This document shows positions 52,440 through 64,000 of a DNA stretch of 64,000 bases, one piece after another. The stretch spans positions 8,372,501 to 8,436,500 of the forward strand of contig NC_092582.1 of assembly GCF_037975245.1 (NCBI RefSeq), read 5' to 3'. The position numbers and the translations under genes are program-made. The DNA is from Apostichopus japonicus. Lineage: Eukaryota; Echinodermata; Holothuroidea; Aspidochirotida; Stichopodidae. The notes beneath the pieces are model-generated. The model was not told where the DNA came from. It searched no databases and worked only from the letters and a program-made list of their open reading frames with translations. Position 1 is the stretch's first letter. Each line of letters begins with the position of its first letter.

Positions 52440-52800
52440 AACATCATGCTAGCGGTCCACCGGTGGCCCGCCAGCTGCACCACTGGCGGTCCACCGGCGG
52501 GGAAAGCCGGTGTACCGCCAAAGAAACGCCAGCGTTCCGCCGGTGTACCGCCAGTGTTCCACAGGCAGATCGCCGAAGAAACTCCAGCGTACCGCCGGTG
52601 TTCCACCAGTAGACCGCCAAAGAAACGCCAGCGTACCGCCGAAGAAACGCCAGCGTACCGCCGGTGTACCGTCAGTGTTCCACCAGCAGACCGCCGAAGA
52701 AACGCCAGTGTACCGCCGGTGTACTACCAGCAGACCGCCGGAGAAACACAAGCTTACCACCGGAGTACCGCTGAATTTCTGTCAGAGAGAGCCACTGGCT
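52440..52800. repeat. GC-rich complex minisatellite at the end of unit 3
   Basis: Repeated modules such as ccgccgaagaaacgccagcg and taccgccggtgttccaccag. Open in several frames (Arg/Pro/Thr-rich), but frame-independent openness and repetition argue against a protein. Begins within a few bases of where unit homology stops. Confidence 0.75.
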
Positions 52801-53180
52801 ATCCACTAGCTAATATCCAGTGTTCTGGCGACCTGCTAGCCCAAATCTGGTATTCCGCCAGCAACCCGCTAGGCAGAGATCTTCACATGAATTGCTAACC
52901 AAATATCTGTGTTCCGGCAGAAAACTGTCTGTCAAATGTCTGGTTTTGTCCCAGCACATTGTCAAGGGAATGCCAGCAAGAGTGCCAGCTTGTTTGGGGT
53001 GTACTACTAGAACAGAGCTATTGGTCTACCTGCAGATTTTACTGAATTACACATGCGGTTACATGTGAAGAAATAATGACTAACACAGTGAAATTAGTTG
53101 CTATCATTTTATTACGCCTGTAAATTACAAAGCGAGAAAATGAGTTCCAGCATTAAATATTGCAACAGCACTAAAGAAAT

Positions 53181-53312
53181 TCACTCGTCAACTGTTTGTG
53201 GTGTAGTCCGAGATTTTCGCCCTCCCTCACAATCAGATGCATCCTTCAGAAATCTCACCACCGCCGCCTGAATATCAGATGAAGTCGATTGTGCAGTTCC
53301 TCCGTACAGCTT
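53181..53312 (-). CDS. terminal exon of a DUF4806-like gene
   Basis: Acceptor cgtattaacag at 53313, then 43 codons and TGA at 53181-53183. It reads KLYGGTAQSTSSDIQAAVVR then FLKDASDCEGGRKSR, the C-terminal part of a DUF4806-like domain, a domain of unknown function common in invertebrate multi-copy genes. Starts in phase 0, matching the preceding exon. AATAAA on the minus strand lies about 70 bp downstream (complement of 53108-53113). Family assignment is from pattern memory and should be tested by profile search. Confidence 0.55.
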   Translation of the reverse strand, partial: KLYGGTAQSTSSDIQAAVVRFLKDASDCEGGRKSRTTPQTVDE

Positions 53313-54176
53313 CTGTTAATACGAAACACATTACACAAAACATTACATAAAAGACTGCATTCTACACAAGCAATAAAATGAAGCCAATAATGGGTTACCC
53401 GATACTCATAGCTAGAACAGTTACTACTGTTCATGTTCCACAACCATGTATCAGTTACTACTGTACTGTGCTCGTAACACAGTAACATGTGTAACAGGTG
53501 GCGCGTGGCAAGTTTTTTGTAAATGCAAATTTAAAAAAAATAATAATTTAAAATTATAAAATTTAAAACATTAAAAAAAATTAAATTTAATTTTTTTTAA
53601 AATTACTGCAAATTTTCACCTGTCTGACTCTTAGTTCGACGTGTCACAGCTTTTTGATAATTACTGTGCATACTGTAACACTAGCTATGAGTATCGGCTG
53701 GGGTCTCACATTATGATCACAATTGGTTAAACTACATTATTCACATTTTCACACATTTACCATTTTTTCAGTGATATACGAAATATTTCCTTTGCCTTTG
53801 ACAGTCACCTTCTTTCATTTTATACTGAACACATGCATTACTGTTGCAAATCCATCAATTGGGAAAGAAAGTGACAATGGACTGGTCAATAAAATCATAT
53901 GGTGAATTAACTTTAAAATCAATGCTTAATGCTGCTTTTCAACTGCATCTGAAACAACACATCTTACATCAACATATATTTGTAGTAACTTTTTTAAATG
54001 ACCAGAATTCAATGTATATTAAAGCAAGAATTCTCGTTGATGGGGTGTTGCATTGAAAAGTTGGCCGATCCATGAGTCAAATGCACAACCCCTTCCCCAC
54101 AACTCAAGGTTCTCTTCACTGCTGCTGAAAACAAAAATGACACATATAAACTCACTTTCAATTATGTATTTCATAC

Positions 54177-54316
54177 ATGTAGCTTCGCAAAGGCTGTTTT
54201 CCCAGTGGTACATGTCCAGTTCAGTGTGGTAGCAACTGCATTTGCCAATACATCACCCAGGATTCTTTAACGCACTCCTTCAACGTGTTGCCACCAAGAA
54301 TTGATAGTCTTTTCTT
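54177..54316 (-). pseudogene. DUF4806-like exon with a one-base deletion
   Basis: Acceptor tttgttgttgtttcaag at 54317, donor CAT/gtatga at 54177. It begins KKRLSILGGNTLKECV and, after a frame change in GTTAAAGAATCC near 54266, continues ILGDVLANAVATTLNWTC then TTGKTAFAKLH, the core of a DUF4806-like domain. The exon is 140 nt; one more base would make 141 nt and keep phase 0 into the 53312 exon, which fits a single-base loss. It may be a real lesion (pseudogene) or an assembly error. Confidence 0.55.
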
Positions 54317-54775
54317 CTTGAAACAACAACAAAAGAAAAGTTAATCAGAAACCATTCAATAATTATTATACAAACAGAAATATTCAAGTAATTCTATTTC
54401 ATCTCACACTTTGGCATCTTTTGCTAATTTCTTATCAATATTTTAAGAGGAACTAGCAATGCAGTGCTGCAATGTTCCTTTCTGAGTCCAGTCAAAAACA
54501 AGATTGATTTAACAGCCCACTTATGTAGAATGCACCGCAATGTAAAATCATTTCTGCCCAACTCTTGTTATCTAAATGCTTTCATGTCTGTTACTACCTT
54601 AGAGTTTTAATTGTCTCCCAGAAAAAGGAAATTAGCCCCTCAGGAAATATTTTATTTTGTACAGACCACTGACACAATAAAACCTGACTTGGCTTCAAAT
54701 TTATAATGATAAACTAACATTACACTCTGGAAAACTGTTTTCTGATTACTACCTTACACTTTTAAACTGACCTAC

Positions 54776-54884
54776 CAAATATCTTTCCAAAGCCTTGTTT
54801 GTTTCAATAGAGTCATCCAGGTTATTAAGATCCCACAGGAATAGTAATGCGCTGGCTTCTAACTTAGTTCCTGAAAATCCTGAT
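54776..54884 (-). CDS. upstream exon of the DUF4806-like gene
   Basis: Acceptor caatttttccag at 54885 and donor TTG/gtaggt at 54776 bound 109 nt: one base completing a codon, then 36 codons, SGFSGTKLEASALLFLWDLN then NLDDSIETNKALERYL, ending in phase 0 to join KKRLSILGG. The E/D/K-rich helix before the conserved core is usual in DUF4806-like proteins. Confidence 0.5.
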
Positions 54885-55920
54885 CTGGAAAAATTGATAA
54901 ATTGTGATTAAATCTGCTGACTCCATCTTCCTCAAAAAACAACAACAACAACAACATACTTTGGTGTTTCCATACTGCAAATTAAAGTTAACAGTAAATA
55001 AGTTCACAACAACATATTGTGCAGGAGAGGAATGGCTATCTGTCGCTCCTTTATATACTTAGAATCCTTTCACTATTAACTTCAACTGTGTCATCATGCA
55101 GCTCAAAGTTATCATTATTGCATGTTTCTTGTAAAATAGTGTTGACATGCCCATCAACCTCATTTTGTATTTTCCTTGTTTAGTTCGCCAGGGATTTCAC
55201 ATGAGTCATTTTTTTCCCTGTTAATCTACCACAAAAAAAGAACCAAAAACAACAACCTAGAGCTCTTCATTCTGTATCCATTACTTACAATGGGCATCAC
55301 CCCTTCAATTAATTTTTTTTTTGGAGAACTTCCTACAGTGTCCCTATATAAGGTCAAATTTACATCATCAAATACAGACAAATCATGTTATTTGTTACTT
55401 TGTCTGCAGAGCTTTTTAAACAGAATAACAACTGGTAATTACCCTCCTGCTTGCCCAAAGTTGTATCTACTTTCATTGCCATTTATTTCACCTGGGAATA
55501 CAATAGAGGGGCAAATTGAACCTAAACTACCTCCACTAACTATGCTTTCAATGATTTATTGCCAAGGAATTTAAACAGTTCTCCCCGCAACACTGTAAAC
55601 TTTTAACCCTTTAAAGTAACTTTCCATAGAGTTAAATAGTGGCATGCAGTACAGACATAGCATAGAGGCAGTTCAGCTATTGGGCAAATAAACTTTACTT
55701 TAACTGAGGATCACTTCAATGTAGGCAGTTATTTTCTTGGAAATCATGAGCAGAATGATTCACCAGAAACTGAGCACATGGAATAGACCCAATGCAAATA
55801 TTTCAAATTGACAGTAGCCAAGACAAAAAGCAACAAAAAGAGATAAGGCAGCCACAATTTTTTTAGAAGCCTAGAGGCTAGATATGAAATATTTTTCATT
55901 ATCGTGTTGGTTGGTATCAC

Positions 55921-56210
55921 CAAGGGCGTAGGAACCGGGGGGCTGGGGGGGGGGTGCCAGCCCCCCAGTGAAAAATGTGGAGGGGCGGAAGTATCATTCC
56001 GCCCCCCCCCCGCAAGTCAGAAACCCCTTTTTCATTTCGAAATGAGAAAAAAATCTCATCTGGAGCACCAAACTGCATCTAAGGCCAGGCGAAAATACAA
56101 AATTAAGTTTACAAAATGGAGTGGGTGTTGAAGTGTGCCATATTGCACCCTCTTCCAGGCCGGCCATCATTTTTCAGCCCCCCACTCAAAAGTACCTTCC
56201 TATGCTACTG
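55921..56210 (-). mobile_element. hAT-type MITE, GGCGTAGGAA family
   Basis: Shorter member with target duplication GGTATCAC at 55913-55920 and 56211-56218, in single-copy sequence that is probably intronic to the minus-strand exons. Confidence 0.87.
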
Positions 56211-56934
56211 GGTATCACTATACTCCACAGGAGTACTCATAAACTATGATGACGATGATCTATTGTTCTCCAAAATGCTTAAAGGCACACTCTCAGCTAG
56301 GAAATTGCTAAAATCAAAAATCTTGTCTCAACGTATTCCCCTATTAAAAAATAAAAACAATGCTGCCCTCTTCTCACAGCGGCAACATATTCATTTCTTT
56401 AATATGGCATTCTCATCCTAAGCTATAAACAGCATACGCAAATGGGTACCGTTACCGCGATGGTATCAGATTTCCGAGATTCTAATCTGCCTCTCAGTGT
56501 TGCGTAACCTATAGGCACACTGTGTAATTGTACTGTGTGCTATTCGAGTTACGCATTTTTTTCGATTTGCTATATGGAACAGTGCATATTGTACTGCTGG
56601 GAAAACGCTATACCAGCTCGTAGCAGCAGGTAGTTGTTATGGAAGGTCATATGGGCTCCTATGATCTCGTGCTGCCGATTTTTGTTGGAGAAATTGCTGA
56701 AGAAATAAAATGCGAATAGTTTCGTCGTGTAATTCTCTATAAACATGTGACTGAATGTGTGCTGCTTATGTACTGTTATTTGACGAAACGATTTGCTTCT
56801 GGCCTAACGTTCTTCAATACTTGAGTTCAAAATAAAATAAAACAGTGAGCAAACAGCTTATCCACTAGAGAGCCTGTGTAGAAAAAACAAGCACATAATA
56901 CAGACAGGTTAATGAGCATGGTGAACACAAAGAG

Positions 56935-57180
56935 ATAGATGTAAGGGAATTAGTAGACAAGGGATTGAGAGAAGAATGAAAGATAGAAACCAACAGGGGA
57001 AGAGGATAGGTAGGAGATAAACAGTGGAGGGACAAAGAGAGGATTAAGGGAAGGTGTAGGGAATAAACTGGAGAAGGACAATGACAGAAATGTGTGGAGA
57101 AAAAAAGGTGGAAAAAGCTATGAGAAGAGGAGTAATGGGGGAGGGGGGCAAGGGGAGAAGGAGGGGGAATGAAGAAAAGT
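56935..57180. repeat. purine-rich tract
   Basis: About 245 bp of mostly A and G on the plus strand, including ggggaggggggcaaggggag. Low complexity, no coding signal. Confidence 0.75.
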
Positions 57181-57339
57181 TAGTCATGTCCTTCCTGAAT
57201 GTTGAGCCAATGAGGTTGAAAGGTGCGAAGGCGTAGCATCCACAACCTCTCTCTGCTGATTCGCACTAGCTCAGGACGGCTACCTAAGGATTCAATCCCC
57301 TGGGCCTATAGAGACATGTCGTTAATGGCATGGTTGCAT

Positions 57340-57842
57340 AGCTCCCAACTCTTGAGAAGGCAAATGCTGGTCCATGCCACAAATTGCCGTCCTGTGGGAG
57401 GGGTATATGGGGGTGTCTCCCTCCCCTCTTTATTTTTTTTTTTAATCCTGGTGATGCCTACATGTAAACTGGTGGCACCTAGAAAGGCTTTTGTCACCCA
57501 CAATTTTCTGAGAAAAGTGCATTTTTTTGTGTGTAACATCAATAAATTGAGTAGTAGGTGATAATTCATTCTTGCCCGTGGCATGAAAATGTTCGCTGCT
57601 CGCCCCAATGAAATGAAATATAGCCTAATTTGAGGTTCAAATGCATGATGATGTAAAGGAGGTTTTATACTCTATTATGCTAAATGCCAAAGAAATGATG
57701 GTTGCTAAGTCCAAATTTGATGCAATTTTTTTTATGTATACTTGTCAATTACAATGCAGGTTTTTGGGATGCTTGAGCGGGTCAGGGGCTTTGGGTGTTA
57801 GAATGCGGGTCCAACCCGCAGTTGTGGGTCAGTTGGGAGCTC
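57340..57842. mobile_element. probable MITE with AGCTCCCAACT ends
   Basis: Left end catagctcccaact, right end agttgggagctctg are inverted. Flanks atggttg and gtggttg suggest a degraded target duplication. Related but partial sequence occurs near 850. No real gene inside; open frames here read through the element. Confidence 0.45.
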
Positions 57843-58456
57843 TGTGGTTGGGAAGGTTAAAGTGTTCTCCAAAAAAACCTAAAAGATGAATGACCTTCGG
57901 CACAGGGGTAAACTGGACTCCTCCAGCTGCCTTTACTACATTTTACTGCATTACTACAAACATATGGTGGCTTCCACGCCAACTCTCGACCAGAGTATGC
58001 TGTATTGGCCCCAAATAAACCAGATATTCAAATATGGTTACCTTTGGTCAAAGTTGGTGAAATTGGTTTTATTACCACCTTCCAGGAAATTTACCTCACT
58101 GGGACATTCAGGCTTCTTATGCTTTCAATTAGAATGCCTTAGAACAATTTGGAAAGTAAATACCTCTACGAACATATTAAATATTCTAGCAATTATAGCA
58201 TGCTAAATTTGGGGACAATACTACATAGCCCACCTTGAAAATATCCTGTAACCTACTCTGGATAAACACTATCTAATATGGAAGAAATGCTTTGGTTAAA
58301 GTATGAATATGGTCACTTGAGCATTAAGAAATGCAAGTGAGATAGTGGTAAGTTTTCCCTGCTCATTGTTATTGTATATAGTTGAACTCAATGTAAGAAC
58401 TGTACAGATGCAATCAATGTGTTAAAAATAAAAAACATGTTACAATACTGACTTAC

Positions 58457-58536
58457 CTAACTTTAGAATAAGCAATAGAAACAATAGAAGGGCAGTGTTC
58501 CAAATACGGAATGCAAGGACATATACCCAAATAAGG
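58457..58536 (-). CDS. possible further upstream exon of the DUF4806-like gene
   Basis: A strong donor (GTTAG/gtaagtca) at 58457 leaves phase 2, exactly what the exon at 54884 needs (AG plus A makes Arg). The matching frame reads PYLGICPCIPYLEHCPSIVS then IAYSKV back to a weak ctcctag acceptor at 58537. A second open frame across the same bases reads a hydrophobic MEKFHNGGMASPSLIWVYVL, so the assignment is only plausible. Confidence 0.3.
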
Positions 58537-60478
58537 CTAGGAGACGCCATGCCTCCATTGTGGAACTTCTCCATGATACAGTAAGTATAGCAGCTTTACA
58601 TGCAAAAGAACTTTTGCCAAAACTTCAAAAGACCCTATAATGTCCCCTGCATTTCAAACATCTCCATCTGCCACTATCTCCATCTGCCACTGGGCCCGAC
58701 TGGGGTTATCATGAGAGCACTGAATGAACTGTTTTATCACTACTCGCTGCAAGTAAGAGTACAGTACCTCTTCAACACTCTTTGACATCACAAAATATGT
58801 TATGTTAAATTGATCTCACACAATACAAAATAAAGACAAGTTATTCTGTACCAACAATAAATAACCCAAGATCAATGTCACATTAGAGCTACTGGTATGA
58901 CTGAACAAGCTACAGTAATTAAAAAGATCAGATATTGCTATCATGGAAAGCCAAATAGTGTACAATCAAGTATGTAGTGAAACCAATATTCAATCATTTA
59001 CTTATTTAATATGACACAGTTGTAACTTTGATGACATCAATTATGTAGTTTACTTACACTATGAATGAACATGCAAATCAATGCTAAATACTTCAGAAAG
59101 GAGAAGGATACATAACGCACTGAATGCAACAATCAATGTTTGACACCATGGAGAAGATAAATTCTTATGATACATTGCACTAGCTTAGTAACTTCATTTT
59201 ACTGAGACACCATGTTTGTTGTTGTCTGTTATGGTACAGTTTGTTCAATTGTCTTGAAGCCTTGTGATATCTACATTCTGGATACTTGTTACTCCCATTG
59301 TCCATTCTTGTGTCCTTGATGCATGGTATTTAAATAAGCTGAGAAACTGCTTTGACATTAGCTATTTCAAAATTGTCCGTATCCATGTTAACAACGTTCA
59401 CTATGCAATTCCATAGCTTTCACTGGAGAACAAGAAATATGACAATCATCTTACGTAAAGTAGAGAAGCACACATTTATTAATGAAACAATCCAACACAA
59501 ATACTTCCAGTTCCAACCCTTATATCTGCTTGCAAAACATCCATCATGCCATAACGCTATGCTGTGCTGTACTGTTCCTCTAAAGGATGTTCTGTACATC
59601 TGTAATGTGAAATAAAAATGGAAAAAAACATATTTATGGCATTGTGTGAGGACAGAAGTGTCACAAAGATACAGTATACCTGTTCAAATGATTTTCCAAG
59701 ATATGATTTATTTGATTTTAATTGCAAAAGAGACATTCAGGCTCATAGCCAAGGTAACTGGGTTGGAGCCAGCATAAATGTTATGTTTGTTTATTCACTG
59801 AGATTGTAACTTGCACTCATTGTAATAACTAAAAATTATTGTTCAAATCTGGGTGAAAGTAGACCCCTTAATGATGCCCCTAACACATTAAACTAGGAAT
59901 ATAGCTCACACTCAAAATTTGCCAAAAATGTCATTGTCTTTGCTGATATGAAACTATATGCACATGACAACCTGATCAGATGACAACTACAGTATAGGCA
60001 GTTAAGAGTATCTTCAAGCAGTGCAAGTACTGTACTGTAAGTACGAATGATGCCACATCTTCAGACAGGTAGGTAGCACATTCTACAAGATTGGTAAATG
60101 TCTTTATTTTTCAGAGATAAGGAAAAATACTACAGGTACTGTTATCATTAACTTGTGGGGTTTGAACATTTTTGGGTCCCTCACATTTACAGACCTCCAG
60201 TGGCTGTATTAGCATCATATTTTACACTACATGTCTATGTCATTAATATAACATAATACAATAAATGAATAAATGTGTCCAATGTCCTAAATCTGGTTAG
60301 TCATATACAGTCCTACAGTAGTAGACTGCAGACCTAGTTAAAATGTAGACTTATTTACAGCATTGAATGGTTACAGTGTGTACATCAAAAAATTACCAGT
60401 CTCCACTGGGGTATAGCTGCTGGAGTGCATTGCTGCATCAGCCTGTGTTGGGCATGGCCTTTCATTGAGGAACTGGTG
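58537..60478. other. no gene recognised
   Basis: AT-rich single-copy sequence with scattered short open frames lacking splice or start support. Confidence 0.4.
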
Positions 60479-60546
60479 TTATCTTTTCTGGTTGATCAGT
60501 TTGGATACCAACCTCTCGAGTTTCTTAATTGGGCACACACCTTCAA
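60479..60546 (-). CDS. possible small terminal exon
   Basis: A good acceptor (gtctttttcag) at 60547 is followed by an open frame EGVCPIKKLERLVSKLINQK, R and TAA at 60479-60481. It accepts phase 1, which matches the exon ending at 63673. It could instead donate earlier (TTG/gtatcc) into downstream exons. Function unknown. Confidence 0.35.
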
Positions 60547-62100
60547 CTGAAAAAGACAAATAATACCGGGATGTGCAAAGTTAATAATATATCAGAATGC
60601 ATACTGTACGCATAGCAGGGAAGTGCTCATGAATATTTGAGTGCCAGGCAGATTGGGCGGTAGTGTGATCCACACCCTGGGAGAGGGATTTCATGGGTGG
60701 GGTACCCCCCCTCCCCAAATGGACAAATTTTGCACATGAAGTATGCTTAGGTGGTGCTATATTCCTATTCTGTGCCATATATTCTCCCAGACTTTGGTTA
60801 TGGTAAAACTTATTAAATTATCATCAAAAAGTGCTGGGCGAAAAAGGTTAAATACTGTTTGTGCGGGGCGGCATTCAGAACTGCTGTGCGTACAGTAGCT
60901 GCCCATTCTGAGCAAACGCAGTAGTGAATTATATAACTTCCAACATAAATTACTGAATACCACATTTTGCCCTTCACTAAATAGTCAAAAATTCAAATCA
61001 ATTTTGCAAACACAGAACAGTAATAACATTACTAGTTAATACAGAACTTTGCTATTGGCAGCATAAATTCATCACAGCTGCTTTATGATTTACAGTATGT
61101 ATAGTGTCAACTCTGCAAGTATTCAAGAATGGTCCATTTACTAATATAGTGCAAACCTAAACTAGTGATGTGCAACAATTTCTATTATATTTCTTATTTC
61201 TATGTTAGTAGTATACACCTGCAGTATTATAACTTATCTACTAATACCTTACATACACTAAATGTCATAACGTATGATGTTACAATGGCAATGTCCCAGT
61301 AGGCTTGCTCATACATTAATATGTCACCAAATTTCATCATGTTCAGGGATGCATAATTGCTTTCAAAAATATAGCTAGGCTTTGCTTATTTCCAAGACTA
61401 AAAATTACGGAATATTCTACAGGTGTGCCCTAACATAGAAACATGATATGGTATATAATGGGTGACCATTCTAGTTCTCTCACAAATCAGTAGTATCATT
61501 TTCATTTTGTAAAATTTTTAGAACTGCATGATCAGATTATGTGTAGAGCTATGAAGCCTATGATGTTGTTATATTTTGGCAAATGTCTTTAATTTCTATA
61601 TCATGATGAAATTATCAATTATTGTAAGACGGACTCAACGACCCCCGGAATGGTGCGTCATGTCCGATGAAGCGAATATTTGGTGCGTTATTACAAAGTT
61701 CTTCAGTGTCCGTTAATGTGCCATGCATGGTGTATCCTTTAAATTAAATGTGATAAATTTTGTCGAACATAAAATGGTGGCATTCACAATTAATGGTGAC
61801 ATTGATTTGTTTATGTTGTCCTTGATTTTATGATTAAACAACGATGATAGCAAACTATCATGTTATGAATGCATAAACATGTGAACAATATCTACTATCC
61901 TTCACTAATTCAACAAAGGAGCCTGTAGAGCTAGTGTAGCTTCTTTCTGAGAAGGCTTTTGAGTTTTGAATTAATTTGGAAAACTTAGTAATATCAGTTA
62001 TCACTTTACACTACAGTTACAGGAAAAGCTGCTACCGTTTTTTTAAGTTACTATACCAAGTTGGGAGTATTATAGGCAAACTCTAATTTGGGTGAAAGAG
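60547..62100. other. no gene recognised; MITE-like debris near 60600-60780
   Basis: Contains a G/C-rich stretch (ggtgggg, cccccctcccc) similar to MITE interiors elsewhere in the window, otherwise unremarkable AT-rich sequence, probably intronic. Confidence 0.4.
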
Positions 62101-62109
62101 TTTAAATTA

Positions 62110-62381
62110 CAAAGTGGCTATTCTTATGACTAGTCGTAGCAATAATTCCCTTTTACGAATGCACAGTTGCTTTAACGTGGCTATTTTTACGACTAGGAGT
62201 ACTCTTTTTACGACTTTGAGTAACAATATTTTCTGGTTAAGGGTTGGGTTAGGGGTTAGGGTTACCACTACTACATGCGCAGTTGCTTTATTTACTGTAC
62301 TTTACTGCACATGAATTCGCCGATGACGTATGAATAGTTAATAAACAATTGTTACGACTAGTCGTAAGAATAGCCACGGCC
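62110..62381. mobile_element. MITE with long inverted ends and 9-bp target duplication
   Basis: The first 25 or so bases after 62113 (gtggctattcttatgactag) are the inverse of those ending at 62376. TTTAAATTA occurs at 62101-62109 and 62382-62390. A 9-bp duplication would suit a Mutator-like element. The interior has a TTAGGG-like stretch at 62239-62265. Confidence 0.7.
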
Positions 62382-63672
62382 TTTAAATTAATGCGTACAT
62401 TTTTTCTTTGCAAGGGGAGAATCATCCACAGCTAAAGTGGCTATGCGGATTGACAAACAAGTGAAGCAAAGTAAATATCCTAGCCTATGCATAATATGCA
62501 TTGACTTAAAAAAGTAAAAGAACCCAATGCCTTAGTAACTTAATTCATCTTGGAGTTGCTCAGCAAATTCGAGGTTACTGTATTTCACCACTTAAGAACC
62601 CATTCTCAGACAAAAAAAAAAGACAAAACTGAAATGGCTACACAAATTAGTAGTCTATAACTGAGAATGACCATGCATTCAAATATGCAGTAAATTTTCA
62701 AGTTGTCAGACTAATTTATTTGTTGCTAGGAACTCTATAATTGTGCTGGTAAAGTAGAGTAGGAAATGAAAACAGTTACTTTATTGCGTATAGGCCCGTC
62801 CCTCACGTATCTCATTGCATACTAGACTTACAGTTACAAAATAAATATGCCCATATCAAAAATGCTCTTGACAGGAATAACCATCAAATTGAGGGAGGCC
62901 CTCCATGGTGCATAATTTTATAAATCTGGGCCTGGAGCTAGGCTACAGTAGTCCTACTTTTGCTATTGCTCCGCTCATGAGAAGTTGCATTTCTTTCGAG
63001 TTTCATTTTCTTGTGGGGAGATCTCCTACCAAATCCATATTACACTAATGTAGGCTAAGTCCTATTCATATTTGCAAAGCTACCGATTCATAAACCAAAC
63101 ACATGAGACCGCACACTTCAATACTGATCATGCTTAGTAGGCGAATATAAGTAGAAAAGCATAAATAACACTTCATGAAATGTTCGGCCTAGGCTAGGCT
63201 ACAGTTTGTACAGCAGCCTGCACTGCAGTAGCATGGACACTGCGGAGTTCGGACACCTAAGCCTTAAAACACCCCAAAACTATATCTCATGGTATAAATC
63301 ACCTGAAACTATACTTGATATGGTTGGGTCATTTTGGAGAGAAAATAACTGTAGCTTCGTAGTTTTTCGTGCAATTGGCTCTTGCTGTAGGTTGTCTCAT
63401 CGTGAAATCGCGTATTTCTTAGGGGTGTCATAACTTCGCAGTGTTCCAAACTTCGCAAAACTGACTATACTACTACTGTACTAGCCTATGTCTCTCGGTG
63501 TATTAGTTGCCTTAGTTTGTAGTACTCGTAGTAGTAGGCCTAGCTAGCATGATCTATTGAACAATATAACAATGAAGCCTACGGCAGACCAAACACTTCG
63601 GCCGGAAAACAGTATGCAGTAGCCTAAATAGTAAATATATAACGTTAGTCGTTAGCATAATTTGCTGCCTAC

Positions 63673-63727
63673 CTTCTCGTATGATCTGCCATGCCAGTAA
63701 ATGCTCCGCGAAGGTAGCATTGGTCAT
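63673..63727 (-). CDS. possible first coding exon of a small minus-strand gene
   Basis: ATG 63727 (GACAAAATGACC) opens MTNATFAEHLLAWQIIRE and reaches a GAGAAG/gtaggc donor at 63673 in phase 1. The frame is open further upstream without an ATG, so the exon may extend. Joined to 60479-60546 it gives about 40 residues. The CpG-containing sequence just upstream (63780-63920) is consistent with a promoter, unlike the rest of the window. Confidence 0.35.
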
Positions 63728-64000
63728 TTTGTCGATCCCCGATCTCTGTTCCAGTAGATCGTTTTTGGAGACCCAATCCACGTACGTAGCACCAGCTCAA
63801 GTACACTTTTCATTTCATGTCCGTTTTGTCGCTCACTGCTTTTGGCATTGGGACCCACAATAAAGCAACCTGTGCCTTACACCTCAACAGCGCGACGACG
63901 CGATATACACGTTACGTGTGTTATGCTACCACTGCATGAAACTGTGCTATATATTACGTATATTTACATACAGGGTACACTGTACACTGGCAGTATATTA

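Larger units (their letters stand above)
56219..58456. other. probable intron or intergenic sequence
   Basis: Apart from the purine tract and the MITE at 57340-57842, I see no exon with credible boundaries on either strand. Confidence 0.4.

Noticed and set aside
52446-52898. 150-codon Arg/Pro-rich open frame
   Set aside because: GC-rich tandem modules keep several frames open on both strands; no homology recognised.

Overview
This is eukaryotic (metazoan) DNA: AT-rich and intron-containing, with GT-AG splice signals, many microsatellites, short non-autonomous DNA transposons, a tRNA-derived SINE and a U2-snRNA-derived retroposon. Gene content (an amplified family of type II membrane GT10 fucosyltransferases, a DUF4806-like gene, Polinton-like polymerase debris) fits a marine deuterostome invertebrate. 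An echinoderm such as a sea cucumber is my guess; nothing in the window proves it. Open frames that begin with GTG or TTG are not real starts here, so starts were re-chosen at ATG codons.

Layout. 1-2803: no recognised gene; a 22-bp minisatellite, a hAT-type MITE and a TA microsatellite. About 2804-52434: three copies of one segment (unit 1: 2804-18840 plus a 22264-22535 remnant; unit 2: about 25415-36738 continuing at 41040-41757; unit 3: about 42030-52434). Each unit carries one two-exon alpha-1,3-fucosyltransferase-like gene on the minus strand (6330-9985, 25991-29479, 45561-49027). Units 1 and 2 also end in a decayed fucosyltransferase fragment (about 18370-18790, 41340-41750). The copy junction at 42030 implies an original tandem period of about 19.7 kb. 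Units differ by private MITE insertions with 8-bp target duplications, deletions, a minisatellite length change and a 4.3-kb block of repeats inside unit 2.

Between units 1 and 2 lie tandem duplicated sequence with a MITE in one copy (19680-20850), a short minus-strand gene (22783 to 21598 or beyond) and MITE-derived 135-bp tandem repeats (24280-24690). The insertion in unit 2 (36739-41046) holds a hAT/Charlie-like MITE, ACT and TA repeats and a minus-strand fragment like the C-terminus of mobile-element family B DNA polymerases. Right of unit 3 (52435-64000) is single-copy: a GC-rich minisatellite, then minus-strand exons whose joined reading gives a DUF4806-like domain broken by one apparent base deletion, possible upstream exons at 60.5 and 63.7 kb, two MITEs and a purine-rich tract.

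How the genes fit together: the three fucosyltransferases are near-identical recent paralogs, each apparently able to encode a full Golgi type II enzyme of about 455-461 residues. They differ mainly in the stem and extreme C-terminus, so they look like a young dosage or acceptor-diversifying array. No cooperating pathway genes are visible.
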